NCBI GenBank assembly: GCA_004195615.1
Contig: PSPW01000005.1
Coordinates: forward strand, 1-64,000
Length of the DNA stretch: 64,000 nt
Direction: 5' to 3'
From: Methanobacteriota archaeon
GTDB taxonomy: Archaea > Thermoplasmatota > Poseidoniia > Poseidoniales > Thalassarchaeaceae
The notes beneath the pieces were generated by a model. That model worked only from the letters and a program-made list of their open reading frames with translations. It did no database searches and was not told where the DNA came from. This document shows, one piece after another, positions 61,821 to 64,000 of this stretch (positions are counted from its first letter, which is position 1; the number at the start of each line of letters is the position of its first letter). Position numbers and translations under genes: made by a program.

Positions 61821-62425
61821 CGGTGGAAGAAAGTTACCTTGATAGGCCAACTTTGCTACCATCAGAATCCATGTCCGCCATCCTGAAACCAGTATCAGTT
61901 GTAGCATTGTTTACATTAGTAATTCTGGCTCCATCAATTCAGGATATACTGACCGATGAGGCATACAAATACGTCGATGATAACGAGTCTGCTCATGACG
62001 GTCTCCCGACGGAATGGGGGAATAAACAAGTAATCTGCATATTTTTTCCAGCTGACTCCTCTCAAGGGGAGGAGTTTTCCAAAGGAGTCACCATGATTGA
62101 TGCGGATGGAGTTGAGTTAGGGGAAAATCAAAATCTCAACAAGACGGGGGCTTGCGTAGGTGGTTTTGAGGGATACTCAAATGGCTTGGATTTCATGATG
62201 GATTCAACGAGATTAGGGAGGGGTGCTCTGTCCATTGGTTACGATGTTGGACAATGGGGTCACTACGTTCATACCATAGGCGGTCTGAATGCAGATGCTA
62301 TGACAGGAGACTTCAATGGGGCATATTGGAATCTAGATCACAATGGTGTCGTGTCGATGATTGGCATTGGTGACTTGGTAATGTCGGAGGGAGATATCAT
62401 CTCCTGGAGCATCGCGACTTGGTAG
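61817..62425 (+). CDS. Exported DUF4430 (transcobalamin-like) protein
   Basis: 202 aa. A hydrophobic segment near residues 22-45 (VVALFTLVILAPSI) exports or anchors it. The last 60 residues, with YWNLDHNGVV, IGIGDLVMSEGD and ISWSI, match DUF4430, a domain related to the C-terminal half of transcobalamin. An immediately downstream ECF-type S component makes it a candidate external corrinoid-binding subunit. GTG start overlapping the gatE stop by 4 bases; an ATG at 61871 is the alternative. Ligand identity is inference. Confidence 0.72.
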   Translation: MTVEESYLDRPTLLPSESMSAILKPVSVVALFTLVILAPSIQDILTDEAYKYVDDNESAHDGLPTEWGNKQVICIFFPADSSQGEEFSKGVTMIDADGVELGENQNLNKTGACVGGFEGYSNGLDFMMDSTRLGRGALSIGYDVGQWGHYVHTIGGLNADAMTGDFNGAYWNLDHNGVVSMIGIGDLVMSEGDIISWSIATW

Positions 62426-62477
62426 AAATTCGCAACCATGAAGTGATGAGGGGTAGGCAGAGGACCGGGGTGAATCA

Positions 62478-63131
62478 TTGTACGACTTCCATAATGTTGC
62501 TCTTTCTCCAACTCAGTCACTTTTCCTCAATGTTGCAATTCTGTCGATAATAGTTCTATCATTGATTAGGAGCGAGCGCTCATTGAGGAATCAGAGTCAG
62601 TGGGGGATGCTCGTTCTGCTCGCAGTCTTCGGAGTTTCGGGCAGAATTCTCCTAGACCCAATTCCAAATGTTCAACCGGTAACGGTACTGGTTCTTTTGG
62701 CAGGGGCCTATTACGGGGCACCCCGTGCTATCGCGCTCGCTGCAACCATTGCATTGGTATCAAACGTCATTTACATGGGACACGGTCCTTGGACTCTGTT
62801 CCAGACAATTGGATGGGGGGCAATAGGCCTCACTGGCGCAATCCTGGCGAATCACATTATCGTGGGTGGGAGAATCAGAATCGGCCTGCTAGCCATAATT
62901 GCAGCTGCATCTGGATTGGCTTTCAACTGGTTCGTTTCACTAAGCATCTTGTTCGAAACCGACCCCTCTATGTTGGTTCCCTACTTGTTGAATGGTCTAG
63001 TTTTCGACTTGTATCACGCAGTGGGGAATGTAGTGTTCGTAGCATGGATGGCCTCTCCGCTAGGAGAGATGATGGCCAGACATCGGTCTTCCCCAGCATT
63101 CGAATTGGTGAGAGAAGGTGCCCCCAACTGA
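62478..63131 (+). CDS. ECF-type transporter S component (candidate corrinoid)
   Basis: 217 aa with about six TM helices. The motifs SGRILLDPIPNVQPVT, YYGAPRAIAL and GHGPWTLFQTIGWGAIG are typical of the ECF substrate-binding (S) family that includes cobalamin-type CbrT proteins. No ECF ATPase or T component lies in the window, so it would share an energy module encoded elsewhere. The upstream neighbour is a transcobalamin-like DUF4430 protein, 52 bases away on the same strand, which supports a B12 ligand. The substrate is inferred, not shown. Confidence 0.75.
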   Translation: MYDFHNVALSPTQSLFLNVAILSIIVLSLIRSERSLRNQSQWGMLVLLAVFGVSGRILLDPIPNVQPVTVLVLLAGAYYGAPRAIALAATIALVSNVIYMGHGPWTLFQTIGWGAIGLTGAILANHIIVGGRIRIGLLAIIAAASGLAFNWFVSLSILFETDPSMLVPYLLNGLVFDLYHAVGNVVFVAWMASPLGEMMARHRSSPAFELVREGAPN

Positions 63132-63486
63132 AGAACTTACCATGGTCCTAGTGACTAGGCAGGACTTGCAACTATCGAAGGGGAAACTAGCCGCACAATG
63201 CGCTCATGCCTCAGCAGAGTGCGTGCTTTCAGCAAAAAGAAGCAACCCTAGGTCACTTGACCAGTATCTCAGGAGGGGCGCTAGGAAAATCGTCTGTAAG
63301 GTCCCGAACCTAGTCTCCCTGAAGCAGGTTCACTCCAGAGCGAAGAAGGCAGGGCTGGTATGCCACTTGGTTACCGACGCTGGTCATACCGAGATCCCCC
63401 CAGGAACCGAGACAGTAGTCGGAATCGGGCCGGGCCCAAGAGAGCAAATCGACAAGATTACCGGTCAACTATCACTGGTCAACTAG
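63118..63486 (+). CDS. pth2: Peptidyl-tRNA hydrolase (Pth2)
   Basis: 122 aa, archaeal/eukaryotic type. It recycles peptidyl-tRNA. Signature segments: VTRQDLQLSKGKLAAQCAHAS, GARKIVCKV and VTDAGHTEIPPGTETVVGIGP. The GTG at 63118 has GGTGAG five bases upstream and overlaps the S-component stop; the ATG at 63142 would match the shorter family N-terminus. The overlap suggests co-transcription with the candidate uptake genes, perhaps only by proximity. Confidence 0.95.
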   Translation: MPPTEELTMVLVTRQDLQLSKGKLAAQCAHASAECVLSAKRSNPRSLDQYLRRGARKIVCKVPNLVSLKQVHSRAKKAGLVCHLVTDAGHTEIPPGTETVVGIGPGPREQIDKITGQLSLVN

Positions 63487-63561
63487 TCTAGGGATTTTCT
63501 ATAGGCAGACAACGGCGTGTTTTGTCATAAGAGTCTTGAGCCAAACCCGCATGCGAGGGAT

Positions 63562-64000
63562 GTGGTGACTCGAACTCTCTTGACAGAAGAGGTTCGCTCC
63601 ACCCTCCTTTCCCAGTGTGATGGCCTCCGGGACCTCACTAGTTGGCTCGACGGCCTAGATAGGCGACCCGGTCTAGACGAACTTGATTCGAGACTATCGT
63701 CTCTGGAGCTTAATGTCGGAGCACTGGAGGGTTGCATCGGCTACTCCGAGGATGGATATCAGAGAAACGTGATCAAGAAGAACGAGCACTACGAGCTAGT
63801 AGCCATTTGCTGGAACCCGGGTCAGGAAACCCCAATCCACGATCACATAGGGAGTAACTGTGCATTCTTGATTGCCTCTGGTGTAACCACTGAGACGATT
63901 TACGAGACCAATCAGGAAGGTCTTGCTTACCCCGTATCGGACAGGAGATACCTGCCAGGGGAGGTTTGTGCCGCTGCTGAGCCAGACATCCACCGAGTTT
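63562..64000 (+). CDS. Cysteine dioxygenase family protein (3' truncated by window)
   Basis: The first 146 residues are visible before the window ends. The cupin core GYQRNVIKKNEHYELVAICW then PGQETPIHDHIGSNCAFL has the His-x-His metal pair of type I cysteine dioxygenase, and ...PDIHRV near the cut supplies the third His. The family oxidises cysteine or a related thiol to the sulfinate. GTG start at 63562 or 63565 after GAGGGA. No ORF stop is reached. Confidence 0.82.
   Translation, partial: MVTRTLLTEEVRSTLLSQCDGLRDLTSWLDGLDRRPGLDELDSRLSSLELNVGALEGCIGYSEDGYQRNVIKKNEHYELVAICWNPGQETPIHDHIGSNCAFLIASGVTTETIYETNQEGLAYPVSDRRYLPGEVCAAAEPDIHRV

Overview
The window looks like a euryarchaeal chromosome segment, most likely from an uncultivated marine lineage of the Marine Group II (Poseidoniales) or a close relative. 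The archaeal information-processing genes are clear: TFB, topoisomerase VI A/B, MCM helicase, L18e-L13-S9-RpoN, GatE, Trm1 and Pth2. They are interleaved with bacterial-looking genes: NAD+-dependent DNA ligase LigA, B12-dependent ribonucleotide reductase, NADP isocitrate dehydrogenase, NfuA and a Liv-type ABC transporter. The lineage call is inference from gene content; there is no rRNA gene to anchor it. Coding density is very high. No gene-free stretch exceeds 300 bases; the longest gaps are about 120-210 bases (52-168, 12344-12505, 17102-17277, 46201-46384, 57381-57588). I saw no CRISPR array, insertion sequence or prophage.

Layout. 0-7 kb: the tail of a membrane-anchored protein, a 1757-aa surface protein with a VWA-like domain nested in a beta-propeller, a winged-helix regulator and a small membrane protein. 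7-13 kb: topoisomerase VI, an aconitase-superfamily fusion and TFB. 13-23.3 kb: B12-dependent RNR, OsmC, isocitrate dehydrogenase, a methyltransferase, a DHH phosphoesterase, a Nudix hydrolase, cobalamin adenosyltransferase and RlmH. 23.4-31.4 kb: one 8-kb gene for a giant calcium-repeat surface protein. 31.5-33.1 kb: the r-protein/RpoN operon and tRNA-Pro. 33.2-40 kb: LigA, PAC2, a RecB-like nuclease, a DnaQ-like exonuclease, a PKD lipoprotein and two tRNA-Arg genes. 40-46.2 kb: a thioesterase, a pentapeptide protein, a second PAC2 protein, NfuA, MoaA, Trm1 and PurM. 46.4-55.2 kb: a complete Liv-type ABC transporter built from unusual fusions. 55.2-64 kb: a hydrolase/coiled-coil/HhH fusion, a PPC-domain protein, MCM, GatE, a DUF4430 plus ECF-S pair, Pth2 and a partial cysteine dioxygenase.

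How the genes fit together. A cobalamin theme runs through the window: an AdoCbl-dependent RNR (13.4-17.1 kb), the adenosyltransferase that makes AdoCbl (21.2 kb), and a DUF4430 (transcobalamin-like) protein next to an ECF-type S component (61.8-63.1 kb) that could capture and import corrinoid. The Liv transporter is self-contained: a lipoprotein with a circularly permuted amino-acid-binding domain and two LivJ-type domains, one polypeptide carrying both permeases, and two ATPases. A strong cUUCGg hairpin separates the binding-protein gene from the permease gene.

The most unusual items are the rearranged binding protein, the LivH-LivM fusion, the VWA-in-propeller surface protein, the 2649-aa calcium-repeat protein with a cytoplasmic DUF4129-like tail, the hydrolase/coiled-coil/HhH fusion, and the candidate B12 uptake pair.
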